A DNA stretch of 64,000 nt from Rhodanobacteraceae bacterium. Its GTDB lineage: Bacteria; Pseudomonadota; Gammaproteobacteria; Xanthomonadales; Rhodanobacteraceae. Numbering within the stretch: position 1 is the stretch's first letter; each line of letters begins with the position of its first letter. Positions 51,997 through 62,017 of this stretch are shown in pieces. The position numbers and the translations under genes were made by a program. The notes under the pieces were generated by a model, which had not been told where the DNA came from, did not search any database, and worked only from the letters and a program-made list of their open reading frames with translations. The DNA lies in the NCBI GenBank assembly GCA_003142815.1, contig PLNP01000015.1:93294-157293 (forward strand), written 5' to 3'.

Positions 51997-52531
51997 TGCC
52001 TTTCTCCTTGACCTTCTGGCTGCCGCAAATGTTGCTCCGACAGCCGATCACCAAACCACCAAAATGGAGCACCTCGATCTGTTTTCAACGCCCAGCGAGA
52101 GCAAATCCTGCCGGCGTCGCAGTCTGGATTCCCCACGATTCCGCATCGTATTCGCGGACATCATAGAGCAATCGCCGCATGTACCCGGCGAGTCGGGCTG
52201 CGACGGAATAAAGAACGCAGCGCGCCCGCTGTGAGGCAGGCGATCGGCGGCTTCGAGTTGCAGCAACGTACTCAACCTGCAGCCCTGCGGGCCTGCATCA
52301 CCGGGAACGGCGACGGGTGGAGTTCCTGCGGGGGCGCACAATCCGCTGCCGATACTCGCGGACCGTGCATCTCGATCAGCATCGCATCGGGCGACCCAAT
52401 GCGGTTGCGCATGCAAACACAGCGCCGCCCAGTCTAACGGATTGCGCAGCAGGCGCCACCAAGTCACCCCCCTGATCATCAACTCATGCCGCGCGGAGTT
52501 GCGGACCCGCGATAGTGCGGTTGGCTGCTAT
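51997..52531. other. Gap of 535 nt without a supported gene
   Basis: Open frames exist on both strands (for example 52048-52482 minus), but none shows a recognised motif or a good start. Nothing palindromic stands out. Confidence 0.5.
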
Positions 52532-53749
52532 TCAATACGCCTGGACAGCCACCGGCGGCGCGCGCATGAAGTCTGCCCATGCCGTGGCCAACGCCGACAA
52601 ACCGCCCGGATAGTGTGCATCGAGCACGCTCCCGACCGCGACCGGTCGGCACGGATCCGCGTGCTGCGCGGCCAGAACAGCCGCCAACACCGCCCTGCCC
52701 TCGGCGTCGCGCATCAGCAGCGCAACGAGGGAATAGGCCCGCAGATAACGCTGTTCGCGGCTCGATGCGTCGCCCGTCATGGTGTAGAAATTCGCGCCAT
52801 CGCGCGCGAGCAGATCGACCAGTGCGTCGCTGCCATTGCCGTCTGGCGCTGCGCCGACGATCGCGTTGCGGTCCGCACCGATGTCGATCTGGCCGCCCAG
52901 ACCATTGACGCGATAACGGCCAAGATATTCAGCAAGGCCCTCGTTGATCGGCGTCGGCAGATTGCCGATCGACTCGTGCACCAGCGCATGGGTGATTTCG
53001 TGGCGCAACACCGCGAAGCTTGCCTCGTCCTGCGCTTGCATGCGCACATAGATCGTCTGTTGCGCCGTCGAATACGCGCCCGCGGAAGACGCCAGCACCG
53101 GGTCGCTGATCAGCCTGGCATAAGCCTCCGGAGCGCGCACAAAGACCACGCGCAAGGTCAAACCAGCCGGCGCGCCGACGCCGAGCGCATCACGCAAAAC
53201 GCGTTGAACGCCGAGTGCATCGGCGACCGCTCGCTGTTGCAGATGATCGGGCAGGTTGACGTCGTAACCCGACGCCTGCACCACGATCGGCGCCAGCCCC
53301 TGCACTTCGATCAAGCGATGGTCGTGCGACGCTTTCGGCGGCGGCTGATCGGAATAGTGGGTGATGCCCGCTGCGTCGATCCAGCGATGCACGATAACCG
53401 AGCGCGAGGCGCCACCACCCGTGTGCGCGAGACAAGCCGCGGTTTGCAGCGGCAATGATTCGATATCGCGCGCGCGCGTCGGCGCTTGCGTGACGGCAAT
53501 GGTCGACGACGCAGGCGACGTCGGAATCGGGGCCGTCGTCTGCACAATCACCGGCGCAGGTGGCGACTGTGCGACGCTGGCGTCGGCTGCCGGCCCTTGC
53601 TGGCAGCCAGCGAGGGCAAGCCACACAGAGATCGACAATACGAAGGTGCGCGCGACCACCGATGGGCGTACGCAGGCATGCCCCGCACCCCGCGTCCGCG
53701 CTGCACGGCGGACACGGCGTTTGAGATTCATGCGGTACATTCTGCGCAC
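52532..53749 (-). CDS. Lipoprotein with DUF4124 domain and HExxH peptidase-like domain
   Basis: About 405 residues. Lipoprotein leader ends LALAGC, followed by a Pro/Ala/Thr-rich linker. A DUF4124-like segment reads VHRWIDAAGITHYSDQPPP, and a C-terminal zincin-like domain contains LRHEITHALVHE and NEGLAEYLG (gluzincin His-Glu-His-Glu). The combination suggests an envelope-anchored metallopeptidase. The N-terminal ~28 residues before the hydrophobic segment are strongly basic; 53728 is an alternative start. Confidence 0.75.
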   Translation of the reverse strand: MRRMYRMNLKRRVRRAARTRGAGHACVRPSVVARTFVLSISVWLALAGCQQGPAADASVAQSPPAPVIVQTTAPIPTSPASSTIAVTQAPTRARDIESLPLQTAACLAHTGGGASRSVIVHRWIDAAGITHYSDQPPPKASHDHRLIEVQGLAPIVVQASGYDVNLPDHLQQRAVADALGVQRVLRDALGVGAPAGLTLRVVFVRAPEAYARLISDPVLASSAGAYSTAQQTIYVRMQAQDEASFAVLRHEITHALVHESIGNLPTPINEGLAEYLGRYRVNGLGGQIDIGADRNAIVGAAPDGNGSDALVDLLARDGANFYTMTGDASSREQRYLRAYSLVALLMRDAEGRAVLAAVLAAQHADPCRPVAVGSVLDAHYPGGLSALATAWADFMRAPPVAVQAY

Positions 53750-53750
53750 T

Positions 53751-54269
53751 TCAATCGGCGGCCTTCTGGTCGTGCGTGCGCAACAACCGGATCAAGTAAA
53801 CCACGACCACGACGTTGGCCACCAACACGGCGAGCTTGAACACGGAGAACCGGTGCAGAAGTTCCCAACTCTCGAACGGCAGCAGCAGGCAGGTCTCGAT
53901 GACGACCAGATATTCAGCCCAGCGCTTGCTGAACCACAGGCCGAAGCCCTGCACGGCATACAGTGCGGCATAGACGGCAGCCGCCACACCGAAAATGCGG
54001 AACTGCTTCGGGCCGAGACCCAGCAGCCAATCGATCGAGCGCATGACGATTCCCCGTCGCGTCGCCCAGGTCAGCGATTCCAGCCAGTGCTCGAAATGCA
54101 TGGCGACCTCGGGCCGGACCAGATCAAACGCCGCCGCGGCCAGCAAGACACAGGCCGCCATCTTGACGAATTTGTACAGCGCGATGACGACGAGCCCGCG
54201 GTGACGCCCGTCGCGCAGCATTCCGGGTTTCGACGGCAGCCCGGCGGAATCGGGACAGGCGGAAGGCAT
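53751..54269 (-). CDS. DUF2127-type membrane protein
   Basis: 172 residues with four hydrophobic segments and the DUF2127 pattern HRGLVVIALYKFVKMAACVL, GLWFSKRWAEYLVVIETCLL then PFESWELLHRFSVFKLAVLV. Start 54269 gives the usual short N-terminus. It ends 1 nt before the peptidase gene start on the same strand. Function unknown. Confidence 0.8.
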   Translation of the reverse strand: MPSACPDSAGLPSKPGMLRDGRHRGLVVIALYKFVKMAACVLLAAAAFDLVRPEVAMHFEHWLESLTWATRRGIVMRSIDWLLGLGPKQFRIFGVAAAVYAALYAVQGFGLWFSKRWAEYLVVIETCLLLPFESWELLHRFSVFKLAVLVANVVVVVYLIRLLRTHDQKAAD

Positions 54270-54391
54270 GAACGATTTGCAGCGCCAAAAAGAATTGCGC
54301 GCACAATACATCAGCGCGCGTGCGGGAACCCTCGCCTGCTGCCGTGCGCGATCGCACTGTGCGCCGGACCCCATTCTCTCGCCATGGAGTC

Positions 54392-55039
54392 ATGAACATG
54401 CTTGCAGCCCATTGTCATCCGCATGCCCCACACACCAAGCTTCGTGTTCCAGACTGGTTCGTTTCGAGCCTGATGCTCGATCGCGCGCTCGACGCGATCC
54501 TGCGTCGCGTGAAGAAACTCGACCGCAGCCACGACGTCCCCTATCTCGCCGGCTACAGCCGCGACGGCAAGACCATCTACATCGACCGCCATTTGCCGAA
54601 GAGCTTCACGTATCGCGGCAGGAGCGTGGAAGTCGATCGCTATCTGATCCTGCACGAAGAGGTGGAGAAGACCCTGATCGACCAGCTCGATCTGCATTAT
54701 CTGCACGCGCATCAGATCGCGACGCGCGCGGAAGAAGCTGCGGTGCTCGCCGACAAGATCCCGTGGCGCGCCTACGACCGCTTCATGCAGAAATACGTGA
54801 AATCGATCGGCGATGAGCACCTCAAGAAAGTGCCGTCCGATCTCGATCTGAAACCGTATCGCGATTACCACGACTATGATCTGCTGCAGCGCATGCAGGC
54901 CGAGATCGACAACAAACGTCTGCCCAGAGCCAGCGCGAAACTGCGCGCTGAGCTTGCCGACTATGCCTCGGCGTTCCGCGAGGAACATCGCGTCGATCGC
55001 GCGCGCGCGAAACGTGCGACGGCAGTTCGGCAACGTTAA
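54392..55039 (+). CDS. Conserved-looking protein of unknown function
   Basis: 215 residues, soluble, highly charged. YLAGYSRDGKTIYIDRHLPK and DRYLILHEEVEKTLIDQLDL followed by HYLHAHQIATRAEE give a possible metal-binding HEExxK..HxxxxH arrangement. The C-terminal third is Lys/Arg-rich. It is divergent from the DUF2127 gene, with 122 nt between starts. I do not recognise a family. Confidence 0.65.
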   Translation: MNMLAAHCHPHAPHTKLRVPDWFVSSLMLDRALDAILRRVKKLDRSHDVPYLAGYSRDGKTIYIDRHLPKSFTYRGRSVEVDRYLILHEEVEKTLIDQLDLHYLHAHQIATRAEEAAVLADKIPWRAYDRFMQKYVKSIGDEHLKKVPSDLDLKPYRDYHDYDLLQRMQAEIDNKRLPRASAKLRAELADYASAFREEHRVDRARAKRATAVRQR

Positions 55040-55149
55040 GAGTGTCTGGCCGATGATTCCAGGCGTTCGCTGGCCGATGGCGCAACTGTCTTGACAGGCT
55101 TGCACCATGGCCGCGACGATGGACCTTCAACCTGCCCATGGTGAACCCG

Positions 55150-55467
55150 ATGAAATTGCGAACCTATGCCCTGCTTCCCCTCGCACTGTCCTGCCTTGTC
55201 GCGTTTGCGCAACAAGGACCGGATGCGCACACGACCACGTACCAAACCGCGCAAGGCCCGCTGACCGTGCATTCCGGCCAGCCTGAGGGCAAGCAGTACG
55301 GCCCCGCACCGGCGTTTACGCAGCTCAACAGAAGCGGGGCGGGTTACATCACCAGCGACGAAGCGGATGCGTATCCGCCGCTCGCCAATGATTTCATCCA
55401 TGCCGACGCCAATCGCGACGGTCGCGTGTCACGTGCTGAATACGATCGCTGGCTGAAGTCGCATTGA
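55150..55467 (+). CDS. Small secreted EF-hand protein
   Basis: 105 residues with a signal peptide ending near AFAQQ. A C-terminal canonical EF-hand loop DANRDGRVSRAE has Asp1, Asn3, Asp5 and Glu12, and a degenerate earlier loop (LNRSGAGYITSDEADAY) precedes it. It probably binds calcium in the periplasm or outside. An in-frame ATG at 55138 (MVNPM) is also possible. Confidence 0.75.
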   Translation: MKLRTYALLPLALSCLVAFAQQGPDAHTTTYQTAQGPLTVHSGQPEGKQYGPAPAFTQLNRSGAGYITSDEADAYPPLANDFIHADANRDGRVSRAEYDRWLKSH

Positions 55468-55508
55468 ATGCACCGCACGTCCGGTTGCGCGGGCACATCC
55501 GACAGTCC

Positions 55509-55549
55509 GTAGGAGCACCGGAAAAAGGTGCAAGCGGCGCAGCCGCGAC
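55509..55549 (+). repeat. 41-nt dispersed repeat, copy 2
   Basis: Identical over 41 nt to the copy at 4624-4664. Related GTAGGAAC-type pieces follow up to about 55670, with no gene supported in the 55468-55705 gap. Confidence 0.85.
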
Positions 55550-55705
55550 GGCGAAGCCGCAGTCGGTACATCGGGATGCGACCGTCGCGCTTGCAGCGTT
55601 CCTACAGAAAACCAGCCACGTGTATGCCCGTTGCGCCGGGCAGATCCGGCGGTCCGTAGGAACAGCACGACCGCGACCGCGAAGCGACGCGCAATACGCG
55701 CTTAT

Positions 55706-56083
55706 CTAGTGATGCCGCGGTGCAGGCGCCGTGCTGCGCTGGCTCGAATGCGGGACATGATTGCGGCCGCTCCAACCGCTGCGACCACCATACCCGTTAC
55801 CATGGCCTCGGTGGTAGTTGCCACCTCCGTAGCCGCCGTAATAGAGGCCAAGCCCGAACGACGGACCATACCCGTAGTAGGCCGGACCACCATAGTAGCC
55901 GCCGGGCGCGTAGCCATAGTAGCCGCCGTTGTAGTAAGCGGGACCGCTGTCGTACGCCCCGCCATAGTACGCATCGCCGTAATAGCCGTCCCCGCGCACA
56001 TAGCCATAACCGGGACCATAAATGCAGCCGCCGAGTGCGACCAGCGCTGTCAGCAGAATTCCAGACTTGATGGGAAGCTTCAT
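55706..56083 (-). CDS. Gly/Tyr-rich lipoprotein
   Basis: 125 residues with a lipoprotein leader (LVALGGC). It is then almost entirely YGG/GYY low-complexity repeats (GYYGDAYYGGAYDSGPAYYN) and a His/Ser/Arg-rich tail. The base composition is GC-biased and repetitive, so an ORF by chance is possible, but the leader and a good start support a real small envelope protein. Confidence 0.65.
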   Translation of the reverse strand: MKLPIKSGILLTALVALGGCIYGPGYGYVRGDGYYGDAYYGGAYDSGPAYYNGGYYGYAPGGYYGGPAYYGYGPSFGLGLYYGGYGGGNYHRGHGNGYGGRSGWSGRNHVPHSSQRSTAPAPRHH

Positions 56084-56234
56084 GGCGCGATCCTCCTGCG
56101 AATCGTGACTGGCGAGAACATTACGCCTGCCACGATAAATGCGTGCTGAGTGCACAGATTCAAGGAAAAAATACGGGATGGCGCCGTAAGCGCGGCACGG
56201 CTGCCGACGGCCGGCGTTGGACATCGCGCTGCTG

Positions 56235-56999
56235 CTACAGCTCGAACTGCTCGTTGAGGATGCGTTCTTCGAGATTGTGTTCGGGATCGAACAACAAGGT
56301 CATCGTCTGCTCGCGCGATTCGCGGACGCTGACTTCGACGACATCACGCACTTCGTGCGAATCGGCGGTCGCGCTGACCGGTCGCTTATACGGATCCAGA
56401 ATCTCGAATTTCACTTCGGTGATCGCCGGCAGGATCGCTCCGCGCCAGCGGCGCGGGCGGAACGGGCTGATCGGCGTCAAGGCGAGCAATTGCGAGTCGA
56501 GTGGCAGGATCGGGCCGTGCGCCGACAGGTTGTAGGCAGTCGATCCGGCCGTCGTCGCGACCAGGATACCGTCGCAGATCAGTTCCTCGATCTTGGCCAC
56601 GTCATTGAGCAATATGCGGACATGCGCGGCCTGCTTGGTCTGGCGCAACAGCGAGACTTCATTGAACGCGAGTGCCGACATGCTGCTGCCGGCTTCGGTG
56701 ACCACCTCCATCAACAACGGCCGCAACACGGCCGATTGCGCGCGCGCGAGGCGCTGCTGCAGGTCGTCGAGATGGTGCTGGTTCATCAGGAAGCCGATCG
56801 TACCGAGCTTCATGCCATAAACCGGCAACGCGCGCGCCATGTGCCGATGCAGCGTACGCAACATGAAGCCGTCGCCGCCGAGCGCGACGATGACATCCGC
56901 CTCGGCGAGCGGTGCGTCGCCATAACGCACCGACAATGCGGCACGCGCCGCTTGTGCTTCCTCGGTCTGGCTTGCGACAAATGCGATGCGCTGATTCAT
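56235..56999 (-). CDS. nadK: NAD kinase
   Basis: 254-residue ATP-NAD kinase making NADP+. GGDG at residues 41-44 includes the catalytic Asp. [11 protein letters not shown] and the [14 protein letters not shown] loop bind NAD, and the C-terminal beta domain follows. It is slightly shorter than E. coli NadK. It ends the stretch before NAD-GDH on the same strand. Confidence 0.95.
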   Translation of the reverse strand: MNQRIAFVASQTEEAQAARAALSVRYGDAPLAEADVIVALGGDGFMLRTLHRHMARALPVYGMKLGTIGFLMNQHHLDDLQQRLARAQSAVLRPLLMEVVTEAGSSMSALAFNEVSLLRQTKQAAHVRILLNDVAKIEELICDGILVATTAGSTAYNLSAHGPILPLDSQLLALTPISPFRPRRWRGAILPAITEVKFEILDPYKRPVSATADSHEVRDVVEVSVRESREQTMTLLFDPEHNLEERILNEQFEL

Positions 57000-57076
57000 C
57001 GGATTCCCGTCTCAGAACGGCACCGCACATGTGCGACGCCATACCCGGAAAAGTACCACGCCACACCCAGCTGCGG

Positions 57077-60000
57077 TCAGGTCGCGTTCGCCGCCGCCTG
57101 CACGAGTTGAGCGAAGCGGCGCAACGCGACCGACGCGATCGGGTAGTCCACGGTCTGCGAACGGATTTCGTCGAGCATGCCGAGGGTGAACTTCAAGGTC
57201 GGATCGGCACGTTCGAGCCATTGCGCAACCGGGTGCTCGACCGCGTCGGGTGCACTGCTGAGAATCTGCGTCGCCAATGCACGATGCTGCGTCGCGAGCT
57301 CGTCGCGCAGCGCCCCGCGTGCCTGGGCATGCCAACGGCTCTCGACGGGCAGGTTTTCGATCTGCCGACGCAAGCCATCGATGTCGAGCGCCTGACCGAG
57401 CTCGAAGAACACCGAGGCGACCCGTTCGAGCGGTCGCCCGCTTTCGAGCGCGACTTCGACGATGTCGAGCGCGACGCCGAGCACCGGAACCTTGGCGAGG
57501 CGCTGCGCCAGCGCTTCGGGAACACCGAGCCCTTGCCATTTTTCGACGTCGACATCGTAATCGGCGCAACCCGTCGCGGTCAGTGCGCGCGGCAGCGCCG
57601 CGCGGAGCTGGGCGACGCCCGGCGCGTAACGCGCGACGATGCCGGCGATGTCGAGGCCCGCGCCGCGATGATTGAGCAACCAGCGCGTCAGGTTGCGCAA
57701 CAGATCCCAGATCTTCAGCAGCGCATCGACCTGCACGGCCTCGCCGACGTTGCCGTCGAGCGCCTCGATCTGGGCCCATATACCGCGCGCATCCATGACT
57801 TCGCGGATCGCCGAATAGGCTTTCGCGATCGCCGCCGGTGGCTGGCCGGTGTCTTCCTGCATGCGCAGCACGAAGGTCGCGTCCATGCGGTTGACGATCG
57901 AATTGGTCACCACGGTCGCGATGATCTCGCGCTTCAGGCGATGGCGCTGCATGTGTTCGGCATACGTGGTCCGCAGCGGCTGCGGGAAGTAGCGCACGAG
58001 TTCCTTCGAGAGATACGGGTCCTCGGGCACGTCGGAGTCAAGCAATTGCTGAAAGAGTTTGATTTTCGCGTAGGACAGCAGCACGCAAAGTTCCGGGCGG
58101 GTAAGGCCCTGATGGCGCGCCCCGCGCTCGGCGATCTCGGCATCGGTCGGCAGCGATTCGATCTGTCGATCGAGCAAGCCTTCGACCTCCAGCGTGCGGA
58201 TGAAATGTGCGTTCGAGCCGAGACGGCGCACGGCCATATGTTCCATCACCGTGATCGCCTGGTTCTGCCGATAGTTGTCCGACAGCACCAGACGCCCGAC
58301 TTCGTCGGTCATCGCAGCGAGCTGCGTGTTGCGCTGATCGACGGTCAGCTCACCGCGCTGGACCGCGTCGTTGAGCAGGATCTTGATGTTGACCTCATGA
58401 TCCGATGTGTCGACGCCAGCCGAGTTGTCGATGAAGTCGGTGTTGAGCAGCACATGATGCTGCGCGGCTTCGATGCGGCCTTTTTGCGTGAAGCCAAGGT
58501 TGCCGCCCTCGCCGACCACCTTGCAGCGCAGATCCTTGCCGTTGATGCGCAGCGCATTGTTCGCGCGGTCGCCAACATCGGCATGGCTCTCGCTTTCGGC
58601 TTTCACATAGGTGCCGATGCCGCCGTTCCAGAACAGGTCGACCGGTGCTTTCAGGATCGCGCTCATCAGCGCATTCGGCGCCAACTGACCGGTCGCCTCG
58701 TCGATGCCGAGCACGCGGCAGATTCCCGGGGAGACCGCAATGGCCTTCGCGCTGCGCGGAAATACGCCGCCGCCCTTGGAGATCAATGTCGCGTCGTAGT
58801 CGGCCCATGACGATCGCGGCAGCGCGAACATCCGTTCGCGTTCCTTGAACGACACGGCGGCATTCGGATTGGGGTCGAGGAAGATGTCGCGATGGTCGAA
58901 CGCGGCGATGAGACGGATATGCTTCGATAGCAGCATGCCGTTGCCGAACACGTCACCGGACATGTCGCCGATGCCGATACAGGTGAAGTCCTCGCTCTGG
59001 GTGTCGCGGCTCAGCGCGCGGAAATGGCGCTTGACCGATTCCCAGCCGCCACGCGCGGTGATGCCCATGTCCTTGTGGTCGTAACCGACCGACCCGCCCG
59101 AAGCGAACGCGTCACCGAGCCAGTAGCCGTGCTCGGCACTGATCGCATTGGCAATGTCGGAGAATTTGGCCGTGCCCTTGTCAGCGGCGACGACCAGATA
59201 CGGATCGTCGCCATCGTGACGCACGACATTGTGCGGATGCACGACCTTGCCATCGACCAGATTGTCGGTGATGTCGAGCAGGCCATTGACGAACATCTTG
59301 TAGCATGCGATGCCCTCGGCGAGCACTGCGTCGCGCTCGCCGCTGGCCGGCGGATGCTTGACGAAGAAACCACCCTTGGAGCCGACCGGCACGATGACCG
59401 TGTTCTTGACCATCTGAGCCTTAACCAGACCGAGGACTTCGGTACGGAAGTCCTCGCGCCGGTCCGACCAGCGCAGCCCGCCGCGTGCGACCGGCCCGAA
59501 ACGCAGATGCACGCCTTCGACGCGCGGACCATAAACCCAGATCTCGCGATATGGACGCGGTTTGGGCAAGTCCGGCACCTTCACCGAATCGAACTTGAAG
59601 CTGACATACGAGGCGGGCTTGCCGTCGTGCATCTGGAAATAGTTCGTGCGCAGCGTCGCCCCGATCACGCCGAGGTAGGCGCGCAGGATGCGGTCTTCAT
59701 CAAGCCCGGCGACGTTTTCGAGCAAGGTCTTGATCGCCGCCACCAGCGCTTCGATCTGGCGTGTGCGCGGGGCGGAACGCGCGGCGGCCAGAGTTTCGAT
59801 GAACTGCGGATGCGCCTTGATCACCGATGCGGGAACCAGCGCGCGCAGCTCGCCGACAAGCGTGCGGCCTGCTGCCTCGATCGCCGCCTTCCCGGCGCTT
59901 TCGCGCTGCGGGTCGAAACCAGCCTCGAACAGCTCAATCAGCAAGCCGGCAATGGCCGGATAGTGGTTGAGCGTATCTTCCATGTAGGTCTGCGAGAACG

Positions 60001-62017
60001 TCAGCCCGGTCTGCAGCAAATACTTGCAGTAAGCGCGCAGCACACTGACCGGGCGCCAGTCCAGGCGCGCCGACAGCACCAGATTGTTGAAACCGTCGCT
60101 CTCCGCGCGACCACGCCACGATGCTTCGAAACCGCGCTCGAATGGCTCGCGCAGGTCGGCCAGTGCGAACGTCAACGGCGTCTTGGTCTTCAGTTCGAAA
60201 TCGTGGATGGTCAGTTCCCTGCCCTGCTTCTCCAGCGAATACACATGCTCGGCGAGCACGCTCACGCCCATGTTCTCGAGCATCGGCAGCGCCTCGGACA
60301 GCGGAATCGGCGTGCCGAAGTGGATGACCTTGAAGCGCAGATCGCCGTCGTGGGGATCCGGGTAGAGCGACATGTGGATGTCGTCATCAGCATCCAGCGC
60401 GGCCAATGCACGCACGTCGGCAGCGGCCACCTCGGGTGTCACCTCCTCGACATACCCGGCCGGCAACGTCCTCGCCTGGTTCGCCAGCGCGATGCCCTCG
60501 TGCTCGCCAACGGCTCCGATCAGCTTCTCGCGCAATTCGTCGTGCCAGTTGCGCACGATGTTGACGACCTTGCTTTCGAGATCAGCGACGTCGTACTCGG
60601 CGTGATCGCCGGGCTTGGGTCGGACGACCAGATGCAGGTGTGCCAGCGAGGATTCGCCAACCTGGATCGAGGAATCGACGCGTTCGCCGTGCAACGCTTT
60701 CTTCAGCATCGCCTGGATGCGTTCGCGGATGTCGGTGTTGAAACGGTCGCGCGGCAGATAGACCAGGCACGAATAGAAACGTCCGTACTTGTCGCGACGC
60801 ACGAACAGACGCGGACGCGGACGCTCGCGCAGCGCGAGGATGCCGGTTGATATCGCATACAACTCGTCTTCGCTGCACTGGAACAGTTCATCGCGTGGCA
60901 GCAATTCGAGCACGTGTCGCAAGGCCTTGCCCGAATGCGAATCGCGGCGCAGGCCGGAACGCTGCATGACCGCTTCGACCTTGCGCCGCACCAGCGGCAC
61001 GTCTTGCAGACGCGCCATGTAGGCGTTGGTCGTGAACAGGCCGACGAAGCGTTGCTCGACGACGGGAACGCCGGCAGCGTCGAATTTCAACACGCCGATG
61101 TAATCCATATAACCTGGCCGATGCACGCTGGCGCGCGCGTTCGTCTTGGTCAGGATGATCGCGTCCATCGACCCCGATTGCGGCAGACTGGTGGCCACCA
61201 GCGTGCGCAGCGAACGCGGCGCGATCGAACGCTCCGAGCCGCGCAGAATGCCGAGGCCGGACCCTTCCGCGGCCTGCAGCACGTCGTCCTTGGCCGTCTT
61301 GACGACCTCGTATTCGCGATAACCGAGAAATGTGAAGTTGTCGTCGGCAGCCCAACGCAGGAAATCCTGCGCTTCGGCGACGCCGGCGGCATCGACCGGC
61401 ATCGTACGGCGCGGCAGTTCATCGGCCAGCGCCAGCATGTGGTCGCGCATCGGCTGCCAGTCGCTCACCCCCGCACGCACGTCGTCGAGCGCGTTGACGA
61501 TTGCTTGTCGCAGGCGTTCGAGCTCGGCGGCATCGGTGGCCCGGTCGACTTCGAAATACATCACCGATTCCGCCGCGCCAGTCGCACTCTCGACAGCGCC
61601 GACACTGAGCAGATGGCCTTGTGCATCACGTGTGACGCGAAATACCGGATGGATGATCGAATGGATTTGCAGGCCCGAATTGGTAATTGCCATGCCGACC
61701 GAATCGACCAGGAACGGCGCATCGTCGGTGACCACTTCAACGAGCGTGCGCGTCGTACCGTGCTTGCCGGCAGGCGGATTGATCACGCGCACTTTGGCGA
61801 CGCCGGCTTTGCGTTCGCGCACGAAATCGCGCATGTCCTGCACCAGTGCTGCCCAATCGGCCGCGCTGCGCATGGCGAGTTCATCGGCTGGGATCCGGCC
61901 CAGGAATTGGGTGGTGCACGTCTGTGCGTCGCGCAGTTGCGCGCCGCCGAGGCGCGAGGATTGATACTCGAGAATCGAATCGACGAGCGTGCCGGACACG
62001 GCGCCTTGAGCGGTCAT
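57077..62017 (-). CDS. gdhB: NAD-specific glutamate dehydrogenase, large 180-kDa type
   Basis: 1646-residue GDH2/GdhZ-type enzyme that deaminates glutamate to 2-oxoglutarate with NAD. The catalytic domain contains RFGPVARGGLRWSDRREDFR, VKAQMVKNTVIVPVGSKGGF (catalytic lysines) and an NAD-binding KVVGEGGNLGFTQKGR. Long N- and C-terminal regulatory domains give the usual family length. Start 62017 is near the 5' end of the open frame. Glutamate or kynurenine-derived nitrogen could feed it, but no link is shown. Confidence 0.95.
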   Translation of the reverse strand: MTAQGAVSGTLVDSILEYQSSRLGGAQLRDAQTCTTQFLGRIPADELAMRSAADWAALVQDMRDFVRERKAGVAKVRVINPPAGKHGTTRTLVEVVTDDAPFLVDSVGMAITNSGLQIHSIIHPVFRVTRDAQGHLLSVGAVESATGAAESVMYFEVDRATDAAELERLRQAIVNALDDVRAGVSDWQPMRDHMLALADELPRRTMPVDAAGVAEAQDFLRWAADDNFTFLGYREYEVVKTAKDDVLQAAEGSGLGILRGSERSIAPRSLRTLVATSLPQSGSMDAIILTKTNARASVHRPGYMDYIGVLKFDAAGVPVVEQRFVGLFTTNAYMARLQDVPLVRRKVEAVMQRSGLRRDSHSGKALRHVLELLPRDELFQCSEDELYAISTGILALRERPRPRLFVRRDKYGRFYSCLVYLPRDRFNTDIRERIQAMLKKALHGERVDSSIQVGESSLAHLHLVVRPKPGDHAEYDVADLESKVVNIVRNWHDELREKLIGAVGEHEGIALANQARTLPAGYVEEVTPEVAAADVRALAALDADDDIHMSLYPDPHDGDLRFKVIHFGTPIPLSEALPMLENMGVSVLAEHVYSLEKQGRELTIHDFELKTKTPLTFALADLREPFERGFEASWRGRAESDGFNNLVLSARLDWRPVSVLRAYCKYLLQTGLTFSQTYMEDTLNHYPAIAGLLIELFEAGFDPQRESAGKAAIEAAGRTLVGELRALVPASVIKAHPQFIETLAAARSAPRTRQIEALVAAIKTLLENVAGLDEDRILRAYLGVIGATLRTNYFQMHDGKPASYVSFKFDSVKVPDLPKPRPYREIWVYGPRVEGVHLRFGPVARGGLRWSDRREDFRTEVLGLVKAQMVKNTVIVPVGSKGGFFVKHPPASGERDAVLAEGIACYKMFVNGLLDITDNLVDGKVVHPHNVVRHDGDDPYLVVAADKGTAKFSDIANAISAEHGYWLGDAFASGGSVGYDHKDMGITARGGWESVKRHFRALSRDTQSEDFTCIGIGDMSGDVFGNGMLLSKHIRLIAAFDHRDIFLDPNPNAAVSFKERERMFALPRSSWADYDATLISKGGGVFPRSAKAIAVSPGICRVLGIDEATGQLAPNALMSAILKAPVDLFWNGGIGTYVKAESESHADVGDRANNALRINGKDLRCKVVGEGGNLGFTQKGRIEAAQHHVLLNTDFIDNSAGVDTSDHEVNIKILLNDAVQRGELTVDQRNTQLAAMTDEVGRLVLSDNYRQNQAITVMEHMAVRRLGSNAHFIRTLEVEGLLDRQIESLPTDAEIAERGARHQGLTRPELCVLLSYAKIKLFQQLLDSDVPEDPYLSKELVRYFPQPLRTTYAEHMQRHRLKREIIATVVTNSIVNRMDATFVLRMQEDTGQPPAAIAKAYSAIREVMDARGIWAQIEALDGNVGEAVQVDALLKIWDLLRNLTRWLLNHRGAGLDIAGIVARYAPGVAQLRAALPRALTATGCADYDVDVEKWQGLGVPEALAQRLAKVPVLGVALDIVEVALESGRPLERVASVFFELGQALDIDGLRRQIENLPVESRWHAQARGALRDELATQHRALATQILSSAPDAVEHPVAQWLERADPTLKFTLGMLDEIRSQTVDYPIASVALRRFAQLVQAAANAT

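Noticed and set aside
52048..52482. 144-codon minus-strand frame in the gap after the RRM gene
   Set aside because: No recognisable domain, no good ribosome site, composition like shadow frames.
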